From Nothopassalora personata (lineage: Eukaryota; Ascomycota; Dothideomycetes; Mycosphaerellales; Mycosphaerellaceae), in the NCBI GenBank assembly GCA_033816765.1, contig CM066288.1, positions 3,038,001 to 3,102,000 of the forward strand: DNA of 64,000 nucleotides, read 5' to 3'. The notes beneath the pieces are model-generated. The model was not told the origin of the DNA and did no database searches. It saw nothing but the letters and a program-made list of their open reading frames with translations. The translations under genes were made by a program, and so were the position numbers. Below are positions 33,190 through 45,076 of the stretch, in pieces (position 1 is the first letter of the stretch; every line of letters begins with the position of its first letter).

Positions 33190-36100
33190 TTTTTCTTATA
33201 ATATTCTCGGATCTTTTATTAACAGTTTTGTAGGTTCTTTTCTAGTTCCTAGGTATTTTCTGATTCGTCGTATCCTTTCTATTTAACAAGGTATCGCTAA
33301 CCTTTCTTATCTAGGATTCTTTCGACTTCGAATTCGTTTTCTACTTCCGGTTCGAAATAGAAGCTCTCCTAGTAGGGTGTTTCGGCGTCTACGGGTTCTA
33401 ACTTAGAGATATAGAAGACTAGGTAGATTCTTACGTCTAGTAGTAGTCGTAGGCGGTAGTTAACTAGCCCTATGACTTTGTCGATAAAAAATAGTCCGAC
33501 CTTAACATAATCTAGTTTCTTAGTCTATCTTCTTGTTCTTAAGTTTTTTATAAGGAGATAGACCTTATCCCCCTTTTTTAGTAGAGGTGCCATTTTTCTC
33601 GTGTCCTACCGTTATTAAGACAGTTTATATTATGCATCTTCGATCGCCTTGCGTGTTTCTTTATGTACTTCCTTAAGAGTATCCGTTGTCACGATTGCTC
33701 TTTCGGCTTATAGGTAGGATCTAGGTGTTCTAAATAGGTTAGGATCTTTACTAAAGTTTGTATAAAATAGTGTCGTTAAAGTTGTCTCTAATTTGTGGTT
33801 GTTTAGTGCAATCTGCGCCATTGGCAGTAATGAGACCTAGTTGTCTTATGCATAATTGATGTAGTGTCGTAGGTATTGTTCTAGCGTTTAATTCATCCTT
33901 TCGGTTTATCCGTCTGTTTCCGGATAATATGCTATTAATAGCTTATGTTTAATTCCGATCGTTCCTATAAGCGTCTTCTAGTAATTTGATGTGAATAGCT
34001 TATCTCTATCCGATATAAACGCTTAAGGGAATCCGTAATATCGGATAAGTCTATCTAGTACGAGGTATCCGAGCTGCTCTGCATTGTACGTTTCCGATGT
34101 AGGAATAAAGTATGCGTATTTCGTAAGTCTATTAACTATAACTAGTATTATGTCGTATGGTTGTTTCGTAACTTAATCTCTTAACGGTAGGAGTTTCGTA
34201 ATAAAGTCTATTATAACTTCGTCCTATGGTTTCGTCGGTAGTGTCCTAAACTGTAGGTAACCGTATTTTGCATGTCTCGTAGCCTTGTTTCGTTAGTAGT
34301 GTACGCATTGTTTAATATAGCGTAATACCTTAAGTCTCATTTATAGGAATAAGAAGCTACGCTATATTAGGTCCATTGTTTTTAAAGTTCTAGGGTGTCT
34401 ATAAGTTAGTCCGTCGTAATGTTGTCGTATACATTCTTCTTCTCGATCCTTAGGTACTTAGTATTTTCCTTGCGATATAGGGAATTGTTCGTCCCTATCG
34501 CCTAATATCCGTACGATGTTGTTAAATTCTCTTATGTTAGTACTAAGACTTCCGTCGGGGTTCGTCTTTAATATCTTATGTTACACTAGTTCTTTTTCTT
34601 CTATATAGTCGCTTCTTTGGCTTAGCGCGTCGGCGCGGCTATTCTCTCGTCCTAGAGTATATTTAATTTCGAACTTATACTGTCCTAGCAGCTCCGACTA
34701 GCGGGCTTGCCTTCGGGTAAGTTCTTTCGTCGTCGTAAAGTACGTAAGATTCTTATAGTTAGGAAGAATCGTTAACTTCGGTAGGCCCTCGACATATACT
34801 CTCTAATGTTACATAGTAGCAACAATGGCTAGAAGCTCTTTATTATAGATGTCGTAGTTCTATTCCGCTGTAGTCATTTTCCGGGAGTAATAGGCTACTA
34901 GGTGTCTCTACCTATCGTATGTCTACGTTAGACACGCGCCTATTGCTATATTAGACGCATCGGTCTCGATGTAGACTTCCTTACTACTATCGAATAATCG
35001 AAGCGTAGGGGCTAAAGCGCATTATTCCTTAAGTTTCTTAAATACTTTAGTCTATTCCTTTCCCCATTTCTAAGTAACGTCCTTTCTCGTAAGCATCGTT
35101 ATTAGTACTGCTATTTTCGCGTAGTCCTTAATGAATTTCCGGTTGTAGTTTGCTAGTCTAAGGAATGATTGTACGTCCTTAACTGTTTTTAGTTCTAGCT
35201 ACTCTCTAATTGACTGTGTCTTCGTAGGGTCGATCGTTATCCCTATAGTGCTAATAATGAAGCCTAAGAATTTAACTTCTTTCTTGTGGAATTCGCATTT
35301 CTCGGGTGCCGTCTTAAATCCTAATTGCGTAAGTCGTTCGAAGACGTCCTAGACTTGTTTTATGTGTTCCTATAGGGATTCTTTTGTGTAGACTAGTATA
35401 TCGTCTATATAGGCGATAACGCATACGTCGAGTAGGTCTCTAAGTGTTTCGTTTACAAGGTCCTAGTAGGATGCGGGTGCGTTAGTTAATCCTATTAGCA
35501 TAACTAAGAATTCGTAGAGTCCGTATCTTGTTCTAAAAGCGGTTTTCTATTCTTCTCCTTCTACCATTTGTATAGCATAGAAGGTATCTCGTAGGTTAAT
35601 CTTCGTGTACTAGTCCGATCCGGTTAATCTGTCCTATGCTTCTTCGATGTTAGGTAGCGGGTATCGTTTCTTAATCGTAATCTCGTTTAACTTCCTATAG
35701 TCTTATACGAGTCGTAACTTCCCGTTTGCTTTTGGAACGAACATGTATAGAGTTCCTACACTTAAGGTGGATCTTCTTATCTATCCTTTAGCTAGCTTCT
35801 CCTTTAGCTATTCTCGTAGGGTCTATAGCTCTTTCTTAGACATTTAATATAGGGGTCCCTATAGAGGCTCTTTCCCTAGCTAAATGTTAATCTTATAATC
35901 CTATAGGCGGTACTTAGGTAAGGCGGTTTTGCCTCTCTCCTCTTTAAAGAGTCGCGACCACTTACGATACTCCTTAGGAATACTTAACTCTAAGATGTTA
36001 GTATTCTTCGATAGTGCGTTACTTCTATCACTTCTAGTAACTTCGTAACCCGGCGGCCCTACGCTAGTGTCTATCCCGGTCGAAGGTGGTTCTTCTATCC

Positions 36101-37470
36101 TTCTAGTCGGCGTAAGCTGTATCTCGTTTAGCTATTTCCTTGCCTTATCTACTAGTGAACGCTACTACTACGTAGGCTGAATGTCGACAACGTAATCGCA
36201 TTCCCTAAATATAAGTACTTCTCTTCTCTAGTCGATTACTGGATTGTGCTTTCTTAACTAAGGCATACCTAATACTATGTTATAACTAGCTATATTAGTA
36301 ACATCTAAGGTAATATTCTCGTAGTGCTATTAGATAGCTAGTAGTAATAGTATCGTCTCCTATTCCACGCTAGGTAACGATAATCCGTTTACCGCGATTA
36401 ACTCGTAACCCTATTTCTTCTTTAGGGTAGCTAACCCGTTTCTTCTTACGAAAGACTCGGAGATGAAATTCCCCGCTACTCCTAAGTCGATTATAACACT
36501 AGTCTTGTGTCCGTTAACGATTGCTTATGTCTAGAAAACTGTGTTTAATGTCGATGCGTAAGCCTAAGTATTGCATAACTCCCTTTAGTCGCTTATTCCT
36601 AGGGAGCTAATCCTTTTCCCGAATAGTATATAGTTCGCTATGCTTCGTGTCTAGAGGCTTCGGCTAGAACCTATAGCCCGTTACCCTATGTCTACACTTA
36701 TAGTCTATTACGTTCCTAGATCTTCTACGATTCTAAGTAGAGTGCGCGTGCGTGTTGCACTATGTTGCGTAATTTATTCGATACGAATGTTCCTAACGGT
36801 ATAAGATATCCGGTATCCGTTATTCGGCTTCCTATAGGTAGTCGTTCGATAACCGCTTTAGCTAAGTTCTTAGTATTGTTCATAGTTAGGTAGCCCTATA
36901 CTATGCCCCTTATTGTGTCGAGTGTCTTGTCGAATTCGTTAGGGTTTAGGTATCGTTTCTCTAAGAACTTTAGTAGGAATTCTTCGTGCCTTCGTTAGAG
37001 GTAGATAATCAACTTATAGAGTTTCTTTAGCGCATCTACCGTGAAGGTGTATACTTCGTTTTCGTCGTCGGTGTCGCTCTCTTCTTCTTCGGATAAGTCC
37101 TCGCTTAACTCCTCCGGTACGTAATCTTCTTCGATAGTATCTAGCTCGTTCGTTTATTGTTCTAGTGCTAGTAACTAGCGTCCGTCCCATTCTGGATCCT
37201 AGTTTTCTTTATTGTCGTTATCGAAGCAAGATTCGTCTATATCCACTTCTTAGAGCTTGTTTTATCTATGCTAAGCTCCTAGGGTTCCTACCGGTTGTCG
37301 TAGCTAGTACCCTGCGCCTAACTTAGCGTCGTAGTAGGTTTAACACGAGTCCTAGTAACAGAATCGCTAGTAAAGGCTTCCGTGACCGTGTCAAGATTCC
37401 TTCTCAATTTCATAGTTAACTCCTCGTACTATTATGCTAAACAATCTAATAGTCTTTAATTGTTAGTCAT
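33190..37470 (-). pseudogene. Family C pol: protease, RT, RNase H, integrase, chromodomain
   Basis: Minus-strand pol. RT catalytic box YIDD at 35400-35411 is intact. The integrase C-terminal part (KKGDKVYLL, FHISKLEP-like) and a chromodomain (FEVERILDKKG, RYLVKxKGYDESENT) are at about 33345-33190. Compared with B and E it has fewer breaks, mainly TAG. RNase H is around 34600-35050 and integrase around 33450-34600. Confidence 0.8.
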
Positions 37471-38600
37471 TCGGTAGTAGTGTATATCGTTAAACATAGT
37501 ATCCTCCTCGTCCTTATAAGGGGTCTAGGAGAGGCGTCGCAACCCGGTTGCTATCCTTCTCCTCCACTCTCTAGGTATAGTTAAATTGTCGGGGTCCAAC
37601 ACTACTCCTAGATTTGCCTACCTTTAGTTGCATTATATTAAACTGCTCGCGGCGTACTATATTTTTACCGCGGCAATCCCGCGCTATGTGGCCTTCCTTA
37701 CTATAGGCATAACATGTGAGTTTTCCTTTTCCTTTAAAGGGCTTTTCGTGGCCCCTACTCTTATCGATCTTCCGTCCTCGTTAGGTAACGTCTAGTTCCA
37801 TTGGCTATAGTCTATAGTAGGGCTAGCTTTATCGTAAGAATTCTCCCTTCGTAACGTATCCTCCTAAGGGTCTACGGTCCGGAGCATATCCTGCTATTCC
37901 TCCTACTTTAGAGTCGTATCTCTTCTCCTAGTGTCGTTCCTAGAGCTAGTTATCGATGTTGATCGACGCCTTTATTAGCTCTTCGAGGTTAGTGATCCGT
38001 CCCCCGTGTCTTATTAACTCGTCCTTAACGGAGTCTTTAAGTCCACGTCGGAATATAGTCATTAACGCCGTCTAGTCCCATCCGGTAATTTGTCCGTATT
38101 CTTCGAATTTAGCTGCATACTCTAAAGTAGACGTCTTCTACTTCAGGTGTTAAATAATTCGTATAGCCTATTAGACTTCGTTCGAGGTTCTAAAGATTAA
38201 TTTCATCTTATCTTTAAAGAGAGTGTAGCTCCTAAACATTCTAGTAGGGTCTAATTGTCCTATACCTTTAAGGTATTCCTTAAGGTAAGGTTTGATCTAG
38301 TTCTATGCACTTCCGCGAAGGTACGTAATAGCGAAGATAGTTCTTTTATCGGCATCGACTAGGTTAAACATAAGATACATATCTATCTAATTAATCCAGT
38401 CGTCGAACTTAGCCCTGTCTCTATAGAAGAGGTCTAGCTTAGTAGCCTTAACGTCGTTCCTCCTTAGAGTAGGCTCGTTATCGTTATTAGACTTATCGTC
38501 CTTCGTAGTGGTCTGTTATAGTAGCGCACGGCGGATGCTTCCTACTTCGCTAGGGGCGGGTGTTCCCCTACTAGCTGCTTAAGTAGCGCTTATCCTAAGG
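37470..38600 (-). pseudogene. Family C gag
   Basis: Minus-strand gag with a zinc knuckle at about 37714-37673 reading CYAYSKEGHIARDC. The second Cys of CxxCxxxxHxxxxC is Tyr, a TGT to TAT change of the RIP type, as in family E gag. The gag core lies to the right, up to the leader. Confidence 0.7.
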
Positions 38601-38610
38601 GCGTTTAAAG

Positions 38611-38996
38611 TGTTATTATCTCGTTCTAGGGCTAGTCTTAAAAGAGAGATAAGTCAAGTCACGTGGCGGTATTATTCTTTAGAGAGGCTGAAGTAAGCTA
38701 AGCGAAGATGAATAATAGGAATAAGAGTTATATTCCAATTAGTGAGATAGTAACATGAGTTAAACGCATTAGAACTATAAGGGTTTCTAGCGTTCCTAAA
38801 TATAAAGAGATTCTCGGCGTAGAGCCTATGGCTTAGTATAATCACCTTAATCAGTCCTACTAAGCACACTGATCACACTAATTAGTTCGTGGAGTGATTA
38901 GTGTCACGTGCGTCTAGGTGATTAGTATCACGTGTATCTAAGTGGTTAGTGTTACGTGTGTCTAGTCGGGGCCGCTGTTTAGACTAAACCGTAACA
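38611..38996 (-). repeat. Family C 5' LTR
   Basis: 386 bp; three 24-bp tandem units at 38894-38917, 38918-38941 and 38942-38965. Target-site duplication TCCGC follows. Confidence 0.9.
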
Positions 38997-39001
38997 TCCG
39001 C

Positions 39002-39571
39002 CTAGTGCGAGCCGACTATAGGTAGTAGTATATTCGGGTCCTTGTAGCTAGATCTAAGAATTAAATTTATAGCGAGTACAACTATCCGTAGGCGTAGAGA
39101 TATACTATACGCGTCTAATCGACGTAGATACTAATATTAATACCTCCTCCTACTTATCGTTTAACTTCTGGTTAGTTAATGCTTATTCTAACTTAGATAC
39201 GCGTCCGTTAATACGCGCGTAGAGGCGTAGATAAGGAACGTTAAATAACTAGTAAACACAGGTAAGCGGTGCTCTATAGGGTAGCCTATAGTAATACTCG
39301 ATAGCTTTAGTAATACGGTCCTTAATATTAAAGTAATCGGACGATATAGTAATATAATATAATAGATAAAAGAACAATAGATACTACGCGTAAAGAAGAT
39401 TGCGTTAAACACGTAATTTACGTTAAGTCGGCTAATACGCCTATAGGCGTAATAGACGAAAGTAGATTATTACATTAGTAATATAAGTACCTACACTAGA
39501 GATAAGCAAGGCGAGGCTAAGATTATAGAGTTACTAGTAGAAGCGGCGGAATAGCTAAGTGTTAATTTTAG
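39002..39571. other. RIPped remnant right of element C
   Basis: Continuation of the sequence left of 32136. A 74-codon minus-strand open stretch (39412-39188) is hydrophobic and unrecognised; I do not call it a gene. Confidence 0.4.
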
Positions 39572-39921
39572 TATAACCTAATAATATTATAAGATTAGAA
39601 GACTAAGCTTAATCGGGTTTATTCTCGGGCCGATAGGAAGTTAAGGAAGAATAATAAAGTAGTAGCTATCTTGTCTCGTAAAGACTAAGTAGTAGTAAGG
39701 TAGAGATTAGGTTATAGTATATTCTAAATAGTAATATTAAATAGTAAGTTAAACGTATCGAAACCATAAGAGATTCTTAGCGTTCTTAAATACAAAGGAG
39801 ATAGCATCGCTATGCTTATAGATCACCAAGTCGCTAGTGAGCGAGTGACCGCGTGCAGTGCACGTGATTATTCGCGTCCAATGGTCAGCCATGATCGCAT
39901 GGTCTGGACCGAACCGTAACA
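39572..39921 (-). repeat. Family B LTR at the island border, half RIPped
   Basis: About 350 bp, TATAACC...CCGTAACA, matching 4578-4969 in its left part. From about 39800 the sequence keeps CA/TG (GTGCAGTGCACGTG, CCAATGGTCAGCCATG), while the left part is TA-converted. It forms the right border of the repeat island. Confidence 0.75.
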
Positions 39922-40685
39922 CTAAGCAGGGTACAGCCTGATATCGACTTCACACTCGTGTTGGCAGACGAAGCTCAAGGGGGCGAGAAAGCTTCTGCAT
40001 AACCTAGGGACACTGCTATGCACTTCGTAATAAAGACTTCCGTTCCATCATTACGTTCAATTGACTGTCGTAACAATCTGGCGCTGTGCAAGTCTATGCT
40101 CGAAAGTCGACAGTAACCTGCAGGATTCATGATGTTCGGCTTGAGGGTTCCACCAGCTCGGGCGACTTCGTGCAGCATCCATGATTACACAGATTAGGCT
40201 TAGTCGTGAACGGAAATTGCCATCTTGGGCATCGAGCCATTGTCAATAAAGCTTCAAGGTGGCGATTCGTGGGTCGGCAAAAGGTTCCTCCATCGCCGGT
40301 CGTCGTTTCGCCACCCACGTTTTCATTCTTCGACTCGTCATTCTTGCGACACAAGACTGAGATCATTGACCACAGATCGTATGTTCGTGTGCCTCCGTGC
40401 GCGCTGTCACACCCCAATTGGTTCCAACGGGCGACTAGACGTCACAACACCTTTCGCTGCTCAGAGTGTAGGCGTAATGAGGTAGGATATGCTTATGTTA
40501 CTGCTGTTCGCCTCACATCACAGACACAGCTGTCGACTTATTCCGGCGCATATATGCACACTCTCAAGACATTCACCCTATCTGCAGTGACAGTCCGACA
40601 ATCAACGCGACAATACCGAAAGCTATCCATCGCACGTCCTACATTGACATCGACTACTCAAATCCACCTTCAAAAACCCGCAAAC
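39922..40685. other. Intergenic, putative promoter of the NTF2-like gene
   Basis: Unique, un-RIPped sequence. The downstream gene's frame is open from 40206, but that upstream part has no recognisable sequence and is probably 5' UTR. Confidence 0.5.
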
Positions 40686-41330
40686 ATGTCGTCCACAGCA
40701 CCAGGCGAGCAGTTCGAGGTCCGCCAGACGACCACGACCGAGGACATGCACCCAGACCCATCTAAAAGCATCCCACTTTCTCCCCAACGACAGGCCTTGA
40801 TTGATGACATAATTGCTCTCTACTCATGCCAACCAACAATCAAGCGTGTCGAGCGCTACACAGCCGACTGTGTCTATGATGATCAGTTTGTCTACGCCAA
40901 CGACCGCTACAAGATGGCTGGCCAGTGGTTCGCACTTCCAAAGCTTTTCAAGGCCAGCAAGAACGAGGGATACGAGATCATCAAGAACGAGCAAAACCTG
41001 ATCCAGTTCAAGAATGAGCAGTCGTGGACATTCAAGATCATCCCAAAGACGGCAACCATCAATGCACTGGTGTCACTCAGTCTGGATCCTGCGACAGTGG
41101 ATAGCGACTTCATTCAGGTGAAGTACCACAAGGATCAGGCCAACGACAAGGACTACTCCCATGAGGGCGTAGGATTCTCTTTCAAAAAGTGGCAGGCGGA
41201 CAACGTAATGAAGCACATGGATAGTGAAGAAGTGAAGTACTTTGAGAAGGACAAGGGTGCCGCGAAGGAGGAGGTGAGAAAGTATGGCACTGGTGACGAG
41301 AAAGGTGATGCCCCACGGAAAGACTTGTAG
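40686..41330 (+). CDS. Conserved fungal protein, NTF2/SnoaL-like fold suspected
   Basis: 214 residues from ATG 40686 (MSSTAPGEQFEVRQTTTTED). The body reads SPQRQALIDDIIALYSCQP, ERYTADCVYDDQFVYANDRY, then QWFALPKLFKASKNEGYEII and QSWTFKIIPKTATINALVSL, ending in a charged Lys/Glu tail. The helical start and the xxYTxDxxYxDPF-like segment followed by curved strands resemble NTF2-like (SnoaL) proteins; this is inference from pattern, not a match I can confirm. The frame has an earlier in-frame ATG at 40554 that would add an Arg/Ser/Thr-rich, acid-free leader (MHTLKTFTLSAVTVRQSTRQ), which could be a mitochondrial presequence. I prefer 40686 because conservation-like sequence begins there. No intron seen. 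Confidence 0.8.
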   Translation: MSSTAPGEQFEVRQTTTTEDMHPDPSKSIPLSPQRQALIDDIIALYSCQPTIKRVERYTADCVYDDQFVYANDRYKMAGQWFALPKLFKASKNEGYEIIKNEQNLIQFKNEQSWTFKIIPKTATINALVSLSLDPATVDSDFIQVKYHKDQANDKDYSHEGVGFSFKKWQADNVMKHMDSEEVKYFEKDKGAAKEEVRKYGTGDEKGDAPRKDL

Positions 41331-42621
41331 ATTGATTTCTTACGCAGCAGCGCTTGCACGAGAGATGCCACAGCACAGACTCCCTGGCACACAATAGCCA
41401 TACCAGAACGATGAACTAATGCACACTTGTTACAGCCTCGCCTTCGTTTATGGTGCTTCGATGTTCTATCTTCGGTCTCGTATAGCCATCATCGCCTGCA
41501 GTCGCTGGCGCCGACAGTCACATGATCGCAGTATTCTTCCCAATGCAGGCAATATGGTCTCATGTCCATCCCAAATCCTGGTCTACTATAATCCACCTTT
41601 GCCAATGCGGAATTTGCTGTCACCCGATTTGGATGACACTTTCCGAAGTCATGGTGTACAGAACCCGCCAACACCGCAAAGTCACCACCGAGACATCAAT
41701 CACATCATCATTCACCGCTGCACTCTGGGTCCCTCCACGGGCTCGTACAGTATCTTGAAACGTCTGCTTCAGCCCTGTGTGCGCTTGCTGAGGCAGGTAC
41801 GATGGAGTGCATCACTTTCGGCCTAGACCTGTAGGTGTTTAGGACGTCGACAATAACCTGCCATTCTATACGCTTGTAGGCACAGTCGACCTTCAGCTTC
41901 GATCGTAATCCACTCTATTGCTCGTAGTAGCCAACCGAAGGTCTAAGGAGCCTGTTAAACACTACCGGTCGTGTTTCAAGGCCTTGGCAGTACAGACGCG
42001 CGCACCATCAAACCCCGTCTGAACGAGTGCGAAGAGTGTAAGACAGCATCGATGAGGCAACCCAACAGCAATATCCGAATATCGACATATACCTGGAAGC
42101 CGGCTCTACAACACCAGGCATAGTTTATATACCCCCTGTCTCACGCTAACCTATCTAGTCACTATCGTGTATACCTTGAAAGGTGTAGTTACCCTTCTAT
42201 CTTATCCACCATGTCGCTTCTGTCTTTACCAAGTGGAGAAGGGCGCTGTACAGGCACCTCACAAATACGTCCATCGGGCAAAGCAGCGCATTGCAGACGC
42301 GCTAGATACCAATAGTTAGAATAATCCTTCCTCGATAGGGATAGATAGAGTACAGGGAGTGTATAAACTATGCGTGGTGTTGTGCCCGCTACCTGACCTT
42401 CCTGGCAACAAATCAAATTGGGTCAACTCAGTATCCCCTGTTCTATTACGGTGCAGCCACCAGGTCGAGCCACCACTGCCTTCAGCATGGCTTTGGTGGT
42501 CTACAGTATATGATCAGATGGACTAAGGTTACTCCTTTCCTACACTTTTCTGCTGTCTCTCACCTCGCTTTCTCTTCGTTCACGCCGCATTCCACATCGT
42601 ACCTTCCCATCAGGTTCAACA
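41331..42621. other. Intergenic, nothing supportable
   Basis: Short overlapping frames on both strands lack consistent coding character. The last 150 bp, rich in CT tracts, are the likely promoter of the LRR gene. Confidence 0.5.
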
Positions 42622-43464
42622 ATGGGTCCACTCACTTACACTTCCCTCCTCACTGCCGCCGCAGTCGCCACATCCGCCCTCGCGGCGGTCAACAATCTTC
42701 AACGCGATTTGAACACACTTGTGGCATTCGCCAAGACGGTCACTCTCGACCCCAAAAACAGAGTCTCCCCCTGGCTCGATGTCACAGACTACACGAAAGT
42801 GTGCAACTTGGCGGGCATCAGATGCGCCGAAACACCTGAAAACTACACTGCCGTCGCTGGCATTGACCTCAACCAAGCTGGTCTTGGCGTGGATCTGGAG
42901 CTCGAAGGCTTCGTGGACAAGCTCCTGGACATTACCTATATCCACGCCAATAATAATAACTTCACAGGCAGTGTCCCAGATCTTTCAGGACTGAAGTACC
43001 TCTACGAGATCGACCTGAGCGACAACCACCTCTGCGGCGAGTTTCCTACGCACGTCTTGAACCAACCACTCGTCTTTCTGGACCTCCGCTACAACGATTT
43101 CGTGGGGGAACTTCCAAAAGAACTCTTCACCACGGGCGACTTAGACGTCCTCTTTCTGAACAACAACGCCTTCTCCGGAGAAATCCCTGAGACTCGCAAC
43201 ATCTCAACGAGGTACATTACTCTTGCGAACAATGCGCTTACCGGAAAGATTCCCGCAAACATGGCGCACAATAAGGCTCTCGAGGAACTTCTGCTCTCGG
43301 GCAACCAGCTTGAGGGAAATGTGCCAGAGGAGCTCTGCGCTCTTAACCTCAGTGTTTTGGATGTTTCCGATAACATCAACCTCAGTGGCAAGTTGGGACC
43401 TAAGTGCAAGAAGTTGGTGCACAATGGTGTCTTGAACATCAATGGTACCGCCCTTGAGGTGTAG
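42622..43464 (+). CDS. Secreted leucine-rich-repeat protein, plant-type repeats
   Basis: 280 residues, no intron. An N-terminal signal peptide (MGPLTYTSLLTAAAVATSALA, cleavage near 21-22) is followed by a capping region with paired Cys (VCNLAGIRCAE). Then come about six LRRs with the plant-specific pattern LxxLxLxxNxLxGxIP: YIHANNNNFTGSVPDL, YEIDLSDNHLCGEFP, VFLDLRYNDFVGELP, LFLNNNAFSGEIPE, ITLANNALTGKIPAN, LLLSGNQLEGNVPEE. A C-terminal Cys pair (ELCALN, GPKCKKL) closes the solenoid. No transmembrane segment or GPI signal is seen, so it should be extracellular. Such LRR proteins occur in plant-associated fungi; a role in the wall or host interface is inference. Confidence 0.85.
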   Translation: MGPLTYTSLLTAAAVATSALAAVNNLQRDLNTLVAFAKTVTLDPKNRVSPWLDVTDYTKVCNLAGIRCAETPENYTAVAGIDLNQAGLGVDLELEGFVDKLLDITYIHANNNNFTGSVPDLSGLKYLYEIDLSDNHLCGEFPTHVLNQPLVFLDLRYNDFVGELPKELFTTGDLDVLFLNNNAFSGEIPETRNISTRYITLANNALTGKIPANMAHNKALEELLLSGNQLEGNVPEELCALNLSVLDVSDNINLSGKLGPKCKKLVHNGVLNINGTALEV

Positions 43465-45076
43465 ATGGTTCTAGTGTCTCAAAGAATTGGATTCTGCTCG
43501 TGCTCTAGCCTGTACGATGGCGTTAATGCTGCTCTGCTGAGTGAAATACTGGCTGGTGTTTTTTATGTATATATAGTTGGCGGGACAACCAAGTTAGATG
43601 GTCAGCTCTCGTACCGAAAGAAAGCTTGCATGTTACACCAACCACAACCACATCGGGAGAACCGCTTCAGGTCTTGGGTCTGACGAACAGGGTCCGCAGA
43701 TCTACTGATGGCGCTCAAAGAAATCGTCCTTAATCTGGGTATTGCATCCTCACCGATGTACGCGCCACAGACCACCGAATGGGATGCCGTCATCTCAGTC
43801 ATTCATCAAGGCTGTCGACCGGATGCCGTGATCAAGGTGACCGTGACCTTCGACTGGACCATGCTCGGAGCTGCTGACAGATGCACGATGTTGTTTGAGG
43901 TGGGAAACCCCATCAACATCAAGCCGGCGGACATCATACAAGTTGCTGCTGCAAGCAGCAATAATGAGTCAACGAAGTTGCGATGCTGCCTGAGATGATT
44001 CGAGATACTCGAATACCTCACGGTCTCCGGTCTTGCTGGGTCCCAGTCTCAACAACAAAGTCAATTCACAATCGCAGAATGAGCAGTCATCTCATGGAAA
44101 ACCTTGTAAGCTTGCAACAGATACCCCTATTAGGGGACATTCAGGGAACCGGTTTTGCCGGTTTGTAGGTTTTCTCGCGTGCTGGCAACTTCTCCGCACC
44201 TCGGCACCCACCACACCCCGTACTCGCACGTGGCTTCTTGCACCAAACTTGAAAGCCAGGATGCGGAGAAGTGCTTGATGCACCTGATCTACTCATTGGA
44301 TGCTGTTGCTGCCAGGTTGTCACCGGCGAGTCTAGAGAGGCTGGGCGGGAGAGGGGTCGCGGCCGCAAGCTGCGGCAGCAGCACGTGTTTGGTCACTTCG
44401 GCGGCAACAATCTGCACGGTTGTTCCAGATGGTCGTGAGCAGAGATTATGTTGGGTGGCGTCTGCGAACGGTGCGTGGCAACAGACAGATGTCGCCGGCA
44501 GGGCCTGATATCCGAAGGGCAGAGTACCAGTCACACACGGCCCTTGCCCCTGGCCTCGTGCTGGTCACAGGATGATGTCGACGCCGTTGTATACACTTGG
44601 ACATCAGTATAAGTCATCGAGTCGGGTGTTGTGTCCACCGGACGAATGTACGGACGAATATGCCGGCCCGCTCAGCGCGACTGATCGGCGATACGTCGCC
44701 TCCAAGACCAGCATGATGATAGCGTCGACATGATCAACATCCTTACGCGATGATTCTTCCAAGGGGGTTACTCTTTTGCCCAGCTCGCCCTGATGCATCG
44801 CGTGCATGGCGTGCATATCGTCCGACCCAGGCTTGTGCCGCGCGAAGGATGAGATGAAGTCCTGCCGCTCTCATCTGACGTGTCCATATGAGCTCGCATA
44901 TCGGATGTATGTGATAGAAAGTGTCTTTCGACGTGAACTCACCGACTCCAATCCTTTGCTCAATCCCGACACCTTTGGCTGCGTTCCACCATTGAGAGGA
45001 TTCTGCACCCCATACTTACAATAGGCGATCGACATCCTGCTTCACATCTACCTCAGTTTGCCACTTCAGCTCCACC
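43465..45076. other. Intergenic, nothing supportable
   Basis: A 96-codon plus-strand open frame (43708-43998, MALKEIVLNLGIASSPMYAP) is the best candidate but has no recognisable domain and no support. A small TATATATA block lies near 43567. Confidence 0.4.

Larger units (their letters stand above)
32141..38996 (-). mobile_element. Family C Ty3/gypsy chromovirus, full length, RIPped
   Basis: A 6,856-bp element has two 386-bp LTRs (32141-32526, 38611-38996; TGTTAT...CGTAACA) and a perfect 5-bp TSD TCCGC (32136-32140, 38997-39001). Minus-strand order is gag, pol, chromodomain, with an antisense ORF beside the 3' LTR. The polypurine tract AGAAGGGGGATAG lies at 32527-32539. The LTR pair differ mostly by transitions at CA/TG, so it was young when RIP struck. 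LTR ends and PPT resemble family B, suggesting a related lineage. Confidence 0.9.
19094..39921 (-). mobile_element. Family B copy B2, with D and C nested (composite)
   Basis: Minus-strand B2 pol/protease sequence (19094-20525) resumes exactly after element D at 28329 and continues through gag to its ATG at 30796. The 5' side beyond that is uncertain: a B-type LTR at 39572-39921 could be its 5' LTR, with a leader of about 1.9 kb (30797-32140 plus 39002-39571) split by element C. The alternative is that 31-39.9 kb is a patchwork of other remnants. The RT half downstream of 19094 in element order is missing. Confidence 0.55.

Noticed and set aside
2800..39800. CpG deamination (methylation decay) as the cause of the base bias
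   Set aside because: CG dinucleotides are abundant in the island while CA/TG are scarce, which is the opposite of CpG decay and fits RIP.
31000..39900. CRISPR-like reading of the 24-bp tandem units in LTR C
   Set aside because: Units are directly adjacent without spacers and occur in both LTRs of a eukaryotic element.
41419..41826. 135-codon plus-strand frame after the NTF2-like gene
   Set aside because: No domain, poor codon pattern, rich in His, Ser and Cys as in random frames.
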